Assembly: GCF_049739465.1 (NCBI RefSeq)
Contig: NZ_JBMHHY010000042.1
Span: 1 to 64,000 of the forward strand
Reading direction: 5' to 3'
From: Embleya sp049739465
Lineage (GTDB): Bacteria > Actinomycetota > Actinomycetes > Streptomycetales > Streptomycetaceae
Length of the DNA stretch: 64,000 nt
Made by a program: the position numbers and the translations under genes. This document shows, piece by piece, positions 52,985 through 62,063 of the stretch. The notes beneath the pieces are model-generated. The model saw only the letters and a program-made list of their open reading frames with translations. It searched no databases and had not been told where the DNA came from. Numbering within the stretch: position 1 is the first letter of the stretch; every line of letters begins with the position of its first letter.

Positions 52985-54360
52985 TCGGGACACACCGGAT
53001 CGGCGCTCCGGCCTTCGACGAACTCGCGGCCGGTCAAGGCGACTTCGCAGCAGTCTCGGCACTCGCCCGGGCCCAGGAGAGCCGCCGACTGCTCCAGGTC
53101 TACGCGGTCGTCGCCACCGCCCGCGAACGGCTGCCCGGCGCCCGCACCGCGCACCTGACCGAGGCCCTCGACCTGCTCGCGCACCTCCAACGCACCGCGC
53201 CGGACGCGGCCCGCACCGTGCTGACCCACCCCTACACCGGCGCGTGGGCGATGCGCGGCCTGCTCCGGCTGCGCGCGCCCGAGTTCGATCCGGCCGCCCC
53301 CGACCTGGACCAACTCCTGGGCCACCTGGGCTCGATCGCCGCCGCCGCGGCGCTGCGCGCCGATCCCGAACACGGCACCCCCGGCCGAGTCGAGCTGTAC
53401 ACCGTCGGCGGCTGGGCCCACCTGCCCACCCTGGGCCGGGTGCGGGTGGCCGCCGACCCGGGTCGGATCGCGCTGACCGGCCGGCAGTGGTCGGTCGGCG
53501 GCCGGCTGATCTCCCGCCGCCAGTTCAACCGCAGGTGCTCGGCGAGTGCCGCCGGCCTGTCCGCGACGTTGTCCATCGAGGACCTCGACCCCTATCGCGA
53601 CGTGCACCGCTGGCAACCGACCGAGCGGTTGACCGCCCATCAAGTATCGTTGTTGCAACGCAACTTCGCGTTCGCGTGGGATCAACTGGCACACTCGCAC
53701 CGGGCCTACGCGGCGGCGCTGCCGGCGGCGCTGTCCACGCTGGTCCCGGTGGCCGCGGGCCCCGGCGTCAGCCTCAGCTCGTCCTCGCGCCACGCGTTCG
53801 GCGGCCTCGCCCTGACCCCGGAGGTGGGACCGACCACGCTGGCCGTCACGCTCGTGCACGAGTTCCAACACAACAAGCTCGGCGCCATCCAGGACATCAC
53901 CAAGCTCTCGGCGCGTTCGGCGGCGCGCTACCGGGCGCCCTGGCGGCTGGACCCCCGACCCGTGGGGGCGCTGCTCCAGGGTGCCTACGCGCACCTGGGG
54001 ATCGCCGACTTCTGGCGGGCGCGGCGACACGTCGTCGAGGGGGAGGAGCAGGATCGGGCGCAGGCCGAGTTCGCGGTGCACCGCGCGCATGTCGGCGAGG
54101 CGATCCGCACGCTGCGCGGGTCCGGCGAACTCACCCCCGACGGCGAGCGGATCGTGGCCGGCATGGCGGCCACCGCCGAGCCGTGGTGGGCCGAGGACGT
54201 ACCCGCGGACGCGGCGCGCCGTGCCGCCGAACGGGTGCGCTCGGGGCGGCGCACCTGGGCCGAACGCAACGGGCTCGCGGCCGGCCACGAGCCCGCCGAC
54301 CGGGTGGTCGACCCGAACGACACGAGTGGCGCGAGCGGAAGGACACACAACGCGAGATGA
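52981..54360 (+). CDS. HExxH-motif protein of the FxsB-associated family
   Basis: A 459-residue soluble protein. The metal motif H293-E-F-Q-H297 lies in VTLVHEFQHNKLGAIQDI, preceded by SSSSRHAFGGLALTPE. This matches the HExxH domain often fused to FxsB-type maturases, of which relatives act as 2-oxoglutarate-dependent peptide beta-hydroxylases. It overlaps fxsB by 4 nt, so the two are translated together and probably act on the same peptide. A peptidase role is the alternative. The C-terminal 90 residues are Arg/Ala-rich helices. Confidence 0.82.
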   Translation: MIGTHRIGAPAFDELAAGQGDFAAVSALARAQESRRLLQVYAVVATARERLPGARTAHLTEALDLLAHLQRTAPDAARTVLTHPYTGAWAMRGLLRLRAPEFDPAAPDLDQLLGHLGSIAAAAALRADPEHGTPGRVELYTVGGWAHLPTLGRVRVAADPGRIALTGRQWSVGGRLISRRQFNRRCSASAAGLSATLSIEDLDPYRDVHRWQPTERLTAHQVSLLQRNFAFAWDQLAHSHRAYAAALPAALSTLVPVAAGPGVSLSSSSRHAFGGLALTPEVGPTTLAVTLVHEFQHNKLGAIQDITKLSARSAARYRAPWRLDPRPVGALLQGAYAHLGIADFWRARRHVVEGEEQDRAQAEFAVHRAHVGEAIRTLRGSGELTPDGERIVAGMAATAEPWWAEDVPADAARRAAERVRSGRRTWAERNGLAAGHEPADRVVDPNDTSGASGRTHNAR

Positions 54361-54368
54361 ACATGTTC

Positions 54369-54392
54369 TTACCTGATGTATATGAGAGGTAA
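54369..54392. promoter_or_regulatory. AT-rich inverted repeat between Fxs operons
   Basis: TTACCT and AGGTAA arms flank gatgtatatgag, an AT-rich island in 72% plus G+C surroundings. gtaacgt recurs at 54389 and 54413. It lies in the 132-bp gap before fxsC and probably marks a separate promoter and operator for fxsC-fxsT. Confidence 0.5.
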
Positions 54393-54492
54393 CGTCGCGT
54401 GAGGGGACTCGGGTAACGTGGGAACAACGAGTGACGGTCGGGGAGGGCAACTTCTCGCGCGTCGAAATCGACAGCCGACAACAGGGGTCGAG

Positions 54493-55314
54493 ATGACACC
54501 GGTCTTCTTCACGAGTCGGTCCTGTGGCGACGAGCGCGCCTACGTCGAGCGCTTCCACGCCGACCTCGAACAGGCGGTCTCCGCGCGGCTCGCGAGCCAG
54601 GGCGGCGCGCGCGGCCTGCTGTCCACGTGCGCGGACACCGGCCCCGGCGAACCCCCCGAGGCACACGCCGCCTGTTCGATTCCGGCGGCCGTGGTGCTGG
54701 CCTCGCCCGACTACCTCGCCGACCCCTGCGCGATGCGCGAATGGGCGGTGATGGTCGAACGGGTGCGCGGCCATCGGGCCCGCACCGGCGAGCAACTCGA
54801 CGCCGTGGTCACCGTGCGCTGGCGGGCCACCGAACCCGGGCAGGGCGAGCGACCGGACCCCGACCTGGGCACCGACGAGGAATACGGCCCGATCTACGCC
54901 CGCCACGGACTGTTCGACCTGATGCGCCTGGAGGGCCACTCGGCCGACTACCGGCGCCTGGTCGCCGAGTTGGCCCGGATGGTGGTCGAGGTCAACCGCG
55001 TACCGCTGCGCCCGCTGCCGGCCGCCGAGGCCCGCGAGTTGTTCCCGGCCGTACCCACCGACCCGAACCGCAACACGCCGCAGAGCCGGAACCACGGCCA
55101 CGGGCCGGACCGGAGCCGGCCCGAGAGCGCGAGTGCGACCCCCGCGCGAGCGGCGCTCGGCGCCCCCGCGCCGTTCGGGACCGGCATCCGAGTGTTGTCC
55201 CCCCATGCACGCACCGGGTCGGATGTACCCACCCGACCCCGATGGATCACGGCCCGACACAATCCCCGCCGCCCGTTGTTGTGGGGACCCGGTGGAGACG
55301 CAGAGGAGCACTGA
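54493..55314 (+). CDS. fxsC: FxsC, TIR-like protein of Fxs system
   Basis: A 273-residue protein. The TIR-like domain (about 1-180) has VFFTSRSCGDERAYVERFHADLE-type start (partly shown), PAAVVLASPDYL, DPCAMREWAVMVERV with the Glu kept, and YARHGLFDLMRLEG then DYRRLVAELARMVV. The last 90 residues are Pro/Arg/Asn-rich and disordered. Its place between the peptide genes and fxsT is the standard Fxs order. The stop is 4 bp before fxsT, so the two are co-expressed. The biochemical role of FxsC is not established. Confidence 0.85.
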   Translation: MTPVFFTSRSCGDERAYVERFHADLEQAVSARLASQGGARGLLSTCADTGPGEPPEAHAACSIPAAVVLASPDYLADPCAMREWAVMVERVRGHRARTGEQLDAVVTVRWRATEPGQGERPDPDLGTDEEYGPIYARHGLFDLMRLEGHSADYRRLVAELARMVVEVNRVPLRPLPAAEARELFPAVPTDPNRNTPQSRNHGHGPDRSRPESASATPARAALGAPAPFGTGIRVLSPHARTGSDVPTRPRWITARHNPRRPLLWGPGGDAEEH

Positions 55315-55318
55315 GGCG

Positions 55319-58300
55319 ATGAGCGACAAACCACCGGGCACGATCGTCACGTTCTACTCGTACAAGGGCGGCACCGGGCGCACCATGGCGCTCGCCAACG
55401 TCGCCTGGATCCTGGCCTCCCGCGGCAAGCGGGTGCTCGTCGTCGACTGGGACCTCGAATCCCCGGGCCTGCACCGCTACTTCCACCCCTACCTGATCGA
55501 CAAGCGGCTCGAGGACACGCGCGGCGTGCTCGACATGATCCGCCGATTCGCCCGGGTGGTCGGCTCGGACGCGAGCACCGACGAGATGATCGAGGCGAGC
55601 CGGATCGCGGACAGCCGAGTGGACGGCTACGCGGTCAAGGTCGACCGGGACTTCCCCGACGGCGGCCTGATCCGCTTCCTCGGCCCCGGCCGGCAAAACC
55701 ACGAATACGCCGCCACGCTGGCCGGGTTCAACTGGGCCGACTTCTGCGAGAGCCCGCACGGCATCGGCTTCCTGGACGCGCTGCGCGAGGACATGCGCGC
55801 CTGCTACGACTACGCGCTGATCGACAGCCGTACCGGGCTCAACGACATCGCCGGGATCTGCACCACACTGCTCCCCGACATCGTGGTGGACGGCTTCACG
55901 CTCAACGAACAGGCCATCGACGGCGGCGTCAACGTGGCCCGCTCGATCGCCCGCCAGGCCGACCGGCCGCTGCGCATCCTGCCGGTGCCGATGCGGGTCG
56001 AGGACGACGAGAAGGACAAGCTCGAAGCCGGCCGCGACCACGCCCGCGAGCGGTTCGCCGAGTTCCTCGCCGAGCGCTCCGACGCCGAGCGCACCAAGTA
56101 CTGGGGCGAGGTGGAGATCCCGTACAAGGCGTTCTACGCCTACGAGGAGACCCTCGCCACGCTCGGCGACCGGCCGCTGCAGGAGGGCAGCCTGCTCAGC
56201 GCGTACGAGCGGCTGGCCGGCGTGCTCACCGACGGTGCGATCACCCGGCTCGCGCCGATCGACGAGGTGGAGCGCCGGCGCGAACTGCGCCGCTTCGAAC
56301 GGGTCAGGTACACCGCCCCGGTTACCGTGCGCATCCTCTACAGCGCCCGCGACCGGATGTGGGTCGACTGGGTGCGCGCGCAACTGACCGCCGCGGGCGC
56401 CCAGGTACTCGGCACCGGCGGTCGGGAAACACCCCTGGACGACCTGCGCAGCGTGGACAGCGTCGTGGTCGTCGCCTCGCCGCGCTCGTTGCCCAGCCGG
56501 TCCTGGACCCCGATGCGCACCGCGCTGCGCCGGCTGGCGGCCGCCGATCAGGTCAGCGTGGTGACACTGCGGGTGGACGACCTGCTCGACGGCGACCCGG
56601 GCGTGGGCGAGACGGTCTCGCTGACCTCGCTGTCCGAGGAACACTGCCGCGCCGTACTCCTGGGCGCGTTCGGCCGCACCCCGGCCGACCCGGCGCCCAC
56701 GGACGGCCCCCGGTTCCCCGGCACCAAGCCGCGCGTGTCCCAACTGTTGCCCCGACACCCGGCGTTCACCGGCCGCGACGACATCCTGGAGCGGCTGCGC
56801 GACCAGCTCGCCAAGGGCGCCACCGCCGTACTGCCGCAGGCCCTGCACGGTCTGGGCGGCGTCGGGAAGACCCAGGTCGCACTCGAATACGCGCACCGCT
56901 TCGCCGCCGACTACGACGTCATCTGGTGGGTCACCGCCGAACAGGCCCAGGGCGTCGCCGCCCAACTGGCCCGGCTCGGCGCCCGCCTGGACCTGCCCAC
57001 CGGGGAGAACGTCGCGGACGCGGCGGCCACGGTGTTGCAGACCCTGCAGCAGGGCGAGCCGTACGACCGCTGGTTGCTCGTCTACGACAACGCGGACGAA
57101 CCCGCGTCGCTGGCCAACCTGATGCCGCAGGGCAGCGTCAACGGCCATGTCCTGGTCACCTCGCGCAACGACCTGTGGGCGCGCAGCGCCCGCCCGCTCG
57201 AGGTGCCGGTGTTCCGTCGGGACGAGAGCGTCACGCTGCTCCAGCGCCGGGTGCCCGCGCTGACCGAGGCCGACGCGCAGAAGGTGGCCACCGCGCTCGG
57301 CGACCTGCCGCTCGCGGTCGAACAGGCCGGTGCCTGGCTGGCCGAGTCGGCGATGCAGGTCGAGGAATACCTGGAGCGGGTCAACACCCGGGTCAGCGCG
57401 ATCCTGGACGAGGGCCAGCCGCCGGACTACCCGACCACCGCTGCCGCGACCTGGACCGTCTCGCTCGACGAACTCGGGCAGCGGCAACCGGCCGCGGTCC
57501 GGCTCCTGGAACTGTGCGCCTACCTGTCGCCCGACTCGATCTCGATGCGGCTGCTGCGCACGCGCGAGGTGCTCCAGGAACTGGTCCGGGTGGACAGCGC
57601 GCTCGGCGACACGCTGCTGCTGTCCCGGATCTTCCAGCAGCTCGGCCGCTACGCGCTGGCCCGGGTGGACCGCGGCGAGGACAGCATCCAGGTGCACCGC
57701 CTGGTCCAGGCCGTACTGCGGGACCGGCTGTCGCCCGAGGACGACGCCGCCCGGCGCGCCCAGGCGCTGGAGATCCTGGCCGCGAACGCCCCCGGGGACG
57801 TGGACGATCCCGCCAACCAGGAGCGCTACGAGGAGCTCTACAAGCACCTGGTGCCCTCGCGCGCGCTGGAGAGCGACTCCGAGGCCGTCCGCCGCTGGAT
57901 CGTCGAACAGGTCCGCTTCGCCTGGCGCTCCGACGACTGGGAGTTCGGCCAGTACATCGCCGAGATCGCGCTGGAGCGCTGGCGTTCGCGGTTCACCCGG
58001 CACGACCCGCTGACCCTGCGGATGTGCACGCAGTTGGCGAACGTCTACCGGTCCCAGGGCAAGTACCGCAAGGCGTACGACCTGGACCGCGCCACCTTGG
58101 AGGCGCAGCGCGAGGCGCTCGGCCCGGACCACCCGCACACGCTGATCACCGGTCGCGGCTACGGCGGCGACCTGCGCGCGCTCGGCCGCTTCCAGACCGC
58201 GCTCGAATCCGACCGGGACAACCACCGGCGGTTCAGCGACGTCTTCGGTGAGGACACGAACGACACGCTGGCCGCGGCCAACAACCTCGGTGTCTCGCTG

Positions 58301-59200
58301 CGCCTGATGGGCCGGCTTGAGGAGGCACGCGAGGTACACCAGACGACGTACGACTGGCGCCGCCGGATCCTGGGCGAGGATCATCCGCGCACCTGTTCCA
58401 TTGCCAACCAGGTCGGTCAGGACCTGCGCGAGCTGGGCGACTACGCCGGTTCGCGGGCGGTGCTCCAGCGCACGCTGGCGCGGGAGGAGGCGTTCGGTCG
58501 CACCCGGCCCGCGCTTCGTACGTCCAAGAACCTGGCCGTGACGATCCGACAGGCCGGGGATGCGCGCTACGCCCGCTCGTTGGACACCGACACGTTGGAG
58601 AAGTACCGCGCCTACCTGAGTCCCACCCACCCCGAGATGCTCTCGTGCGCGATCAACCTCGCGGCCGACCATCACGCGATGGGCAACGACGACGAGGCGC
58701 TCGACCTCGCCCAGGACGCCTACCAGGGCTACCGCGAGCAGTTCGGCGCGCAACACCCGTTCACCTTCGGGTGCGGCAACAATCTGTCGAGCTATCTGCG
58801 CGCGGTCGGCCGGCCGGAGGAGGCGATGACGCTGGGTCGCCGGTGTCTGGAGGGGCTGCGCGAATCGCTGGGCGAGGACCATCCGTTCACGCTGGCCGCC
58901 GCCGTCAACCACGCGAACAACCTCTACCAGGCGGGCGAGACCGACGAGTGCGCCGAGCTCGACCGGGTCACCTACGAGCGCTACGAGGCGCTGCTCGGCG
59001 CGGACCATCCGCACACCCTGGTCGCGGCGGCCAACCGGGTGCACAGCCTGGGTGAGATCGGCCGTCGGGACGAGTCCCGGGAGTGGTTCACCCGGACCGA
59101 GCGCGCGTGTCGGCGCAAGCTCGGCGACGAGCACCCGATCACCCGGGGGCTGCGCGAGCGGCGCCGGTTGGAGACCGACATCGAGGTGCCGCCGACCTGA
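55319..59200 (+). CDS. fxsT: FxsT: MinD-like, TIR-like, NB-ARC, TPR signalling protein
   Basis: A 1293-residue multidomain protein. Residues 5-300 form a MinD/ParA-like NTPase with deviant P-loop K15-G-G-T-G-R-T21 and LVVDWDLESPGLHRYF. Residues 330-450 are TIR-like (VRILYSARDRMWVDWVRAQL), but the usual Glu position is SRSWTPMRTAL, lacking Glu. Residues 485-800 are NB-ARC with GLGGVGK517T, LLVYDNADEP and VLVTSRNDLW. From about 870 to the end there are kinesin-light-chain-type TPRs with repeating LGEDHP, HPFT and N.LA pattern. This matches the FxSxx-COOH-system TPR protein. It probably senses or executes in an NTP-dependent manner. Confidence 0.93.
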   Translation: MSDKPPGTIVTFYSYKGGTGRTMALANVAWILASRGKRVLVVDWDLESPGLHRYFHPYLIDKRLEDTRGVLDMIRRFARVVGSDASTDEMIEASRIADSRVDGYAVKVDRDFPDGGLIRFLGPGRQNHEYAATLAGFNWADFCESPHGIGFLDALREDMRACYDYALIDSRTGLNDIAGICTTLLPDIVVDGFTLNEQAIDGGVNVARSIARQADRPLRILPVPMRVEDDEKDKLEAGRDHARERFAEFLAERSDAERTKYWGEVEIPYKAFYAYEETLATLGDRPLQEGSLLSAYERLAGVLTDGAITRLAPIDEVERRRELRRFERVRYTAPVTVRILYSARDRMWVDWVRAQLTAAGAQVLGTGGRETPLDDLRSVDSVVVVASPRSLPSRSWTPMRTALRRLAAADQVSVVTLRVDDLLDGDPGVGETVSLTSLSEEHCRAVLLGAFGRTPADPAPTDGPRFPGTKPRVSQLLPRHPAFTGRDDILERLRDQLAKGATAVLPQALHGLGGVGKTQVALEYAHRFAADYDVIWWVTAEQAQGVAAQLARLGARLDLPTGENVADAAATVLQTLQQGEPYDRWLLVYDNADEPASLANLMPQGSVNGHVLVTSRNDLWARSARPLEVPVFRRDESVTLLQRRVPALTEADAQKVATALGDLPLAVEQAGAWLAESAMQVEEYLERVNTRVSAILDEGQPPDYPTTAAATWTVSLDELGQRQPAAVRLLELCAYLSPDSISMRLLRTREVLQELVRVDSALGDTLLLSRIFQQLGRYALARVDRGEDSIQVHRLVQAVLRDRLSPEDDAARRAQALEILAANAPGDVDDPANQERYEELYKHLVPSRALESDSEAVRRWIVEQVRFAWRSDDWEFGQYIAEIALERWRSRFTRHDPLTLRMCTQLANVYRSQGKYRKAYDLDRATLEAQREALGPDHPHTLITGRGYGGDLRALGRFQTALESDRDNHRRFSDVFGEDTNDTLAAANNLGVSLRLMGRLEEAREVHQTTYDWRRRILGEDHPRTCSIANQVGQDLRELGDYAGSRAVLQRTLAREEAFGRTRPALRTSKNLAVTIRQAGDARYARSLDTDTLEKYRAYLSPTHPEMLSCAINLAADHHAMGNDDEALDLAQDAYQGYREQFGAQHPFTFGCGNNLSSYLRAVGRPEEAMTLGRRCLEGLRESLGEDHPFTLAAAVNHANNLYQAGETDECAELDRVTYERYEALLGADHPHTLVAAANRVHSLGEIGRRDESREWFTRTERACRRKLGDEHPITRGLRERRRLETDIEVPPT

Positions 59201-59220
59201 TCGGGGCACCCTTCACACGT

Positions 59221-59260
59221 ACTGCGGCCGGTCCGACGTATTCGTCGGGCCGGCCGCAGT
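59221..59260. terminator. Terminator after fxsT
   Basis: Arms 59221-59238 and 59243-59260 pair at 17 of 18 positions with a TATT loop, 20 bp after the fxsT stop, followed by cgttt. Confidence 0.85.
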
Positions 59261-59340
59261 CGTTTGTGGCCGACCGGCTCCGCGCCGGGGCGGGACACGA
59301 CACGCCGGGAAACGCCGCCGCCGAGCGCGACTCGCCGAGC

Positions 59341-59400
59341 AGAAGTGTGACACTTTGCTACTTTGTTGACACTTTCTGTTAGTTTTTGTCCCGGTGACAA
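59341..59400 (+). promoter_or_regulatory. AT-rich promoter-like region with direct repeats
   Basis: TGACACTTT occurs twice (59348 and 59367, 19 bp apart) in an AT-rich island. TTGACA at 59366 could be a -35 element for the small membrane-protein gene. No good -10 is evident at 16-18 bp. Confidence 0.4.
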
Positions 59401-59476
59401 AAGCACACAAGTCCCGCCGTCCCACCGGCACTCGTCCCCTGCGCCCCCGGGCGCGCCGTCCCGAGGAGTCACCCCC

Positions 59477-59671
59477 ATGGCCTTGTCCATCTCCACCGTC
59501 GTCCTGCTGGGCGTCATCGTGTTCATCTTCATCCGCAAGGGCGGCATGCGAATCCCGCACGCGATCGTGTGCGCGCTGCTCGGGTTCTATCTCGCCGGTA
59601 CCTCGATCGCGCCGAGCATCCACAGCAGTGGCAAGAGCGTCGCGAACCTGCTGAGCAACCTGAACTTCTGA
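59477..59671 (+). CDS. Small two-helix membrane protein
   Basis: A 64-residue protein with two hydrophobic segments (about 3-19 and 27-45) joined by IRKGGMRIPH and a polar tail (SSGKSVANLLSNLNF). GAGGAG lies 8 nt before ATG 59477. Short proteins of this pattern are widespread in streptomycetes, but I know of no assigned function. It stands alone behind an AT-rich promoter-like region. Confidence 0.75.
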   Translation: MALSISTVVLLGVIVFIFIRKGGMRIPHAIVCALLGFYLAGTSIAPSIHSSGKSVANLLSNLNF

Positions 59672-59784
59672 TCGCGGCGGTCACCCGAACCGGCCCGGCG
59701 GCAGCCCCGCCGGGCCGGTCTTCGCGTTCGGACCCCGGACCTGGACGCGGCGAGGAAGCCGCGCGGCGGCGGTGGAGGGCAGGC

Positions 59785-60684
59785 ATGGCGAACACGGGCG
59801 CGGTCGACACACCCCTGGTGGTCGTGGGCACGGACGGCTCGGAGCACGGCGATCGGGCGGTGGCCCGGGCCGCGGAGGCGGCGGCGCGCAGCGGCGCGGT
59901 GTTGCGCGTCGTGCACACGATCCGGGTGCCGATGGCCACCCCGGGCTTCGAGACGGTGGAGCCGAACGAGGACACCCGCCGGGCCGCCGAGGAACTGGTC
60001 CGGGACGCGGCCGCGGCGGCACTGCGGCGCTACCCGAACCTGACCGTGCAGGCCACGCTCGGCTACGGCCTGCCCGGCGACGTGCTGCTCGCGGCGGCCG
60101 AGCGCGCGGTGTTGCTGGTCACCGGATCACGCGGGCGGGGCGGGTTCGTCGGCCTGCGGCTCGGTTCGGTCTCGCGGTTCCTGGCCGCGCGGACCCCGTG
60201 CCCGCTGCTGATCGTGCGCGGCGAGCACGCCACGCCGACCGGGGCCGGCGTACCCGGGGTGCGCGGGGCGGACGTGCTGCTGGGCGTGCAGGGCGACGGG
60301 GACGGAGCGGCCGTGCGCGCCGCGTTCGAGGCGGCTCGGGGCTGGGGGCTGCCGGTACACGCCGTGCACGCGTGGAGTTGGCCCGGATACGCGGGGCTCG
60401 CCGGCCCCACCGAGGCGGACCTGCGCGCGGTCGGCGAGGTGCACGCGACCGCGTTGGCGGGCGCGTTGGCGCGCGTGCGGGCGCAGTTCCCGGACGTCGA
60501 GGTGCGCACCGAATCGGTCCTGGGCGACGCGGCCGGGGCACTGGTGGCCGCGTCCGCCGACAGCGCGTTGGCCGTGGTCGGCGTGCGGCACCGCCGGGGT
60601 CCGCTGCGGCACTGGGTCGGCCACGTCACGTCGGCGGCGATCGAACACGCGCACTGCCCGGTCCTGGTGGTCCCGCTGACCTGA
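59785..60684 (+). CDS. Tandem universal stress protein (UspA)
   Basis: A 299-residue protein with two Usp domains. The first (1-150) has VVVGTDGSEHGDRAVARAA and VTGSRGRGGFVGLRLGSVS, the ATP-binding G-x2-G-x9-GS loop. The second (about 155-299) ends VVGVRHRRGPLRHWVGHVTS, a poorer nucleotide site, then CPVLVVPL. It is a typical actinobacterial double-domain Usp, cytoplasmic and linked to dormancy and stress. It is a single gene. Confidence 0.92.
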   Translation: MANTGAVDTPLVVVGTDGSEHGDRAVARAAEAAARSGAVLRVVHTIRVPMATPGFETVEPNEDTRRAAEELVRDAAAAALRRYPNLTVQATLGYGLPGDVLLAAAERAVLLVTGSRGRGGFVGLRLGSVSRFLAARTPCPLLIVRGEHATPTGAGVPGVRGADVLLGVQGDGDGAAVRAAFEAARGWGLPVHAVHAWSWPGYAGLAGPTEADLRAVGEVHATALAGALARVRAQFPDVEVRTESVLGDAAGALVAASADSALAVVGVRHRRGPLRHWVGHVTSAAIEHAHCPVLVVPLT

Positions 60685-60828
60685 CCCGAACCCCCGCCCG
60701 GCTTTCGATCGGCGATTGAAAATGCGGGCGCTTCGTGGTTTGGTGCGTGCCGTGACAGCGGCCCGAGCCGTGGCGCGCGCTGCCGGCCGGTGCGCGGCCG
60801 GTCCGCCCCGCACACAACGAGGTGCCCC

Positions 60829-62001
60829 GTGATACCCGACGTGCTCGCTCCCGCCAAGCTCGGCCCGCTCACCCTGCGCAACCGGATCATCAAGGCCGCG
60901 ACCTTCGAGGGCGCCACACCGGACGCGCTGGTCACCGACGACCTGATCGAGTACCACCGCCGGCCCGCCGCCGGCGGGATCGGGATGACCACGGTGGCGT
61001 ACTGCGCGGTCGCCCCCGAGGGACGCACCGACCGACACCAGATCTGGATGCGCCCCGAGGCGGTGCCTGGGTTGCGCCGACTCACCGACGCGGTGCACGC
61101 CGAGGGGGCGGCGGTCTCCGCACAACTGGGCCACGCCGGCCCGGTGGCCAACGCCAGATCCAACGGCCGACCGGCGCTGTCGGCGGGCCGGATGTTCAAC
61201 CCGCTGAGCATGCGCGTCACACGTGCCGCCACCGAGGACGACATCGCCCGGATCACCCGGGCACACGCCGACGCCGCGCTGCTCGCGATCGAGTCCGGGT
61301 TCGACGCGGTGGAGATCCACCTGGGCCACAACTACTTCGCCAGCGCCTTTCTCAGCCCCGGGCTCAACCACCGCAAGGACGCCTACGGCGGTCCGCTCGC
61401 CAACCGGGCCAAGGTGGCGCGCGGGGTGTGTCGGGCGGTGCGCGACGCGGTGGGGGACCGGATCGCGGTGCTGGCCAAGCTCAACATGGAGGACGGCGTC
61501 CCGGGCGGGATCCGGTTGGCCGAAAGCCTGCAAACCGCACGCTGGTTGGCACAGGACGGCTCGCTGGACGCGTTGGAGCTGACCGCGGGCAGCTCGCTGC
61601 TGAACCCGATGTACCTCTTCCGAGGCGACGCGCCGGTCCCGGAGTTCGCCGCCACCTTCGCGCAGCCGCAGCGGCTGGGGGTCAAGCTGATCGGCCACCG
61701 GATCCTGCGCTCGTACCCCTACGAGGAGGCGTATCTGCTGGCCTCCGCCCGGCAGTTCCGGGCCGAGCTGAAGCTGCCGCTGATCCTGCTCGGCGGGATC
61801 ACCAACCGGGACACGATGGACCTGGCGATGACCGAGGGCTTCGATTTCGTCGCGATGGGCCGCGCGTTGTTGCACGAGCCGGACCTGATCAACCGGATCG
61901 CGGCCGATCGGAACATCGCGTCGTCCTGTACGCATTGCAACAAATGTATGCCGACCATCTACAGCCGGACCCGCTGCGTGTTGATCGAGCCGGAGGCGTA
62001 G
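60829..62001 (+). CDS. Old Yellow Enzyme-family NADH:flavin oxidoreductase
   Basis: A 390-residue TIM-barrel FMN enzyme. LGPLTLRNRIIKAATFEG is the N-terminal FMN segment, QLGHAGP the FMN-contact motif and FDAVEIHLGHNYFASAFLSP the His/Asn-containing substrate pocket. The C-terminal CTHCNKCMPTIYSRTRC cluster is reminiscent of the [4Fe-4S] motif of larger 2,4-dienoyl-CoA-reductase-like members, although the protein ends soon after. GAGGT precedes GTG 60829. The substrate is probably an enone or enoyl compound. It converges with maoC. Confidence 0.9.
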   Translation: MIPDVLAPAKLGPLTLRNRIIKAATFEGATPDALVTDDLIEYHRRPAAGGIGMTTVAYCAVAPEGRTDRHQIWMRPEAVPGLRRLTDAVHAEGAAVSAQLGHAGPVANARSNGRPALSAGRMFNPLSMRVTRAATEDDIARITRAHADAALLAIESGFDAVEIHLGHNYFASAFLSPGLNHRKDAYGGPLANRAKVARGVCRAVRDAVGDRIAVLAKLNMEDGVPGGIRLAESLQTARWLAQDGSLDALELTAGSSLLNPMYLFRGDAPVPEFAATFAQPQRLGVKLIGHRILRSYPYEEAYLLASARQFRAELKLPLILLGGITNRDTMDLAMTEGFDFVAMGRALLHEPDLINRIAADRNIASSCTHCNKCMPTIYSRTRCVLIEPEA

Positions 62002-62010
62002 GCCGTCGCG

Positions 62011-62046
62011 ACCGCCGGGCGGGCCCGGGCCGGCCCGTCCGGCGGT
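62011..62046. terminator. Terminator between convergent OYE and MaoC genes
   Basis: Arms 62011-62025 and 62032-62046 pair at 14 of 15 positions around a 6-nt loop. It lies between the two stops. Confidence 0.7.
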
Positions 62047-62063
62047 TGCGTACGGCAGGTCGA

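Noticed and set aside
50171..53062. 963-residue leftward frame starting inside fxsB
   Set aside because: Only the part from 51229 leftward is the FxsC-like/TIR protein; upstream it runs antisense to fxsA and fxsB and is not protein-like.
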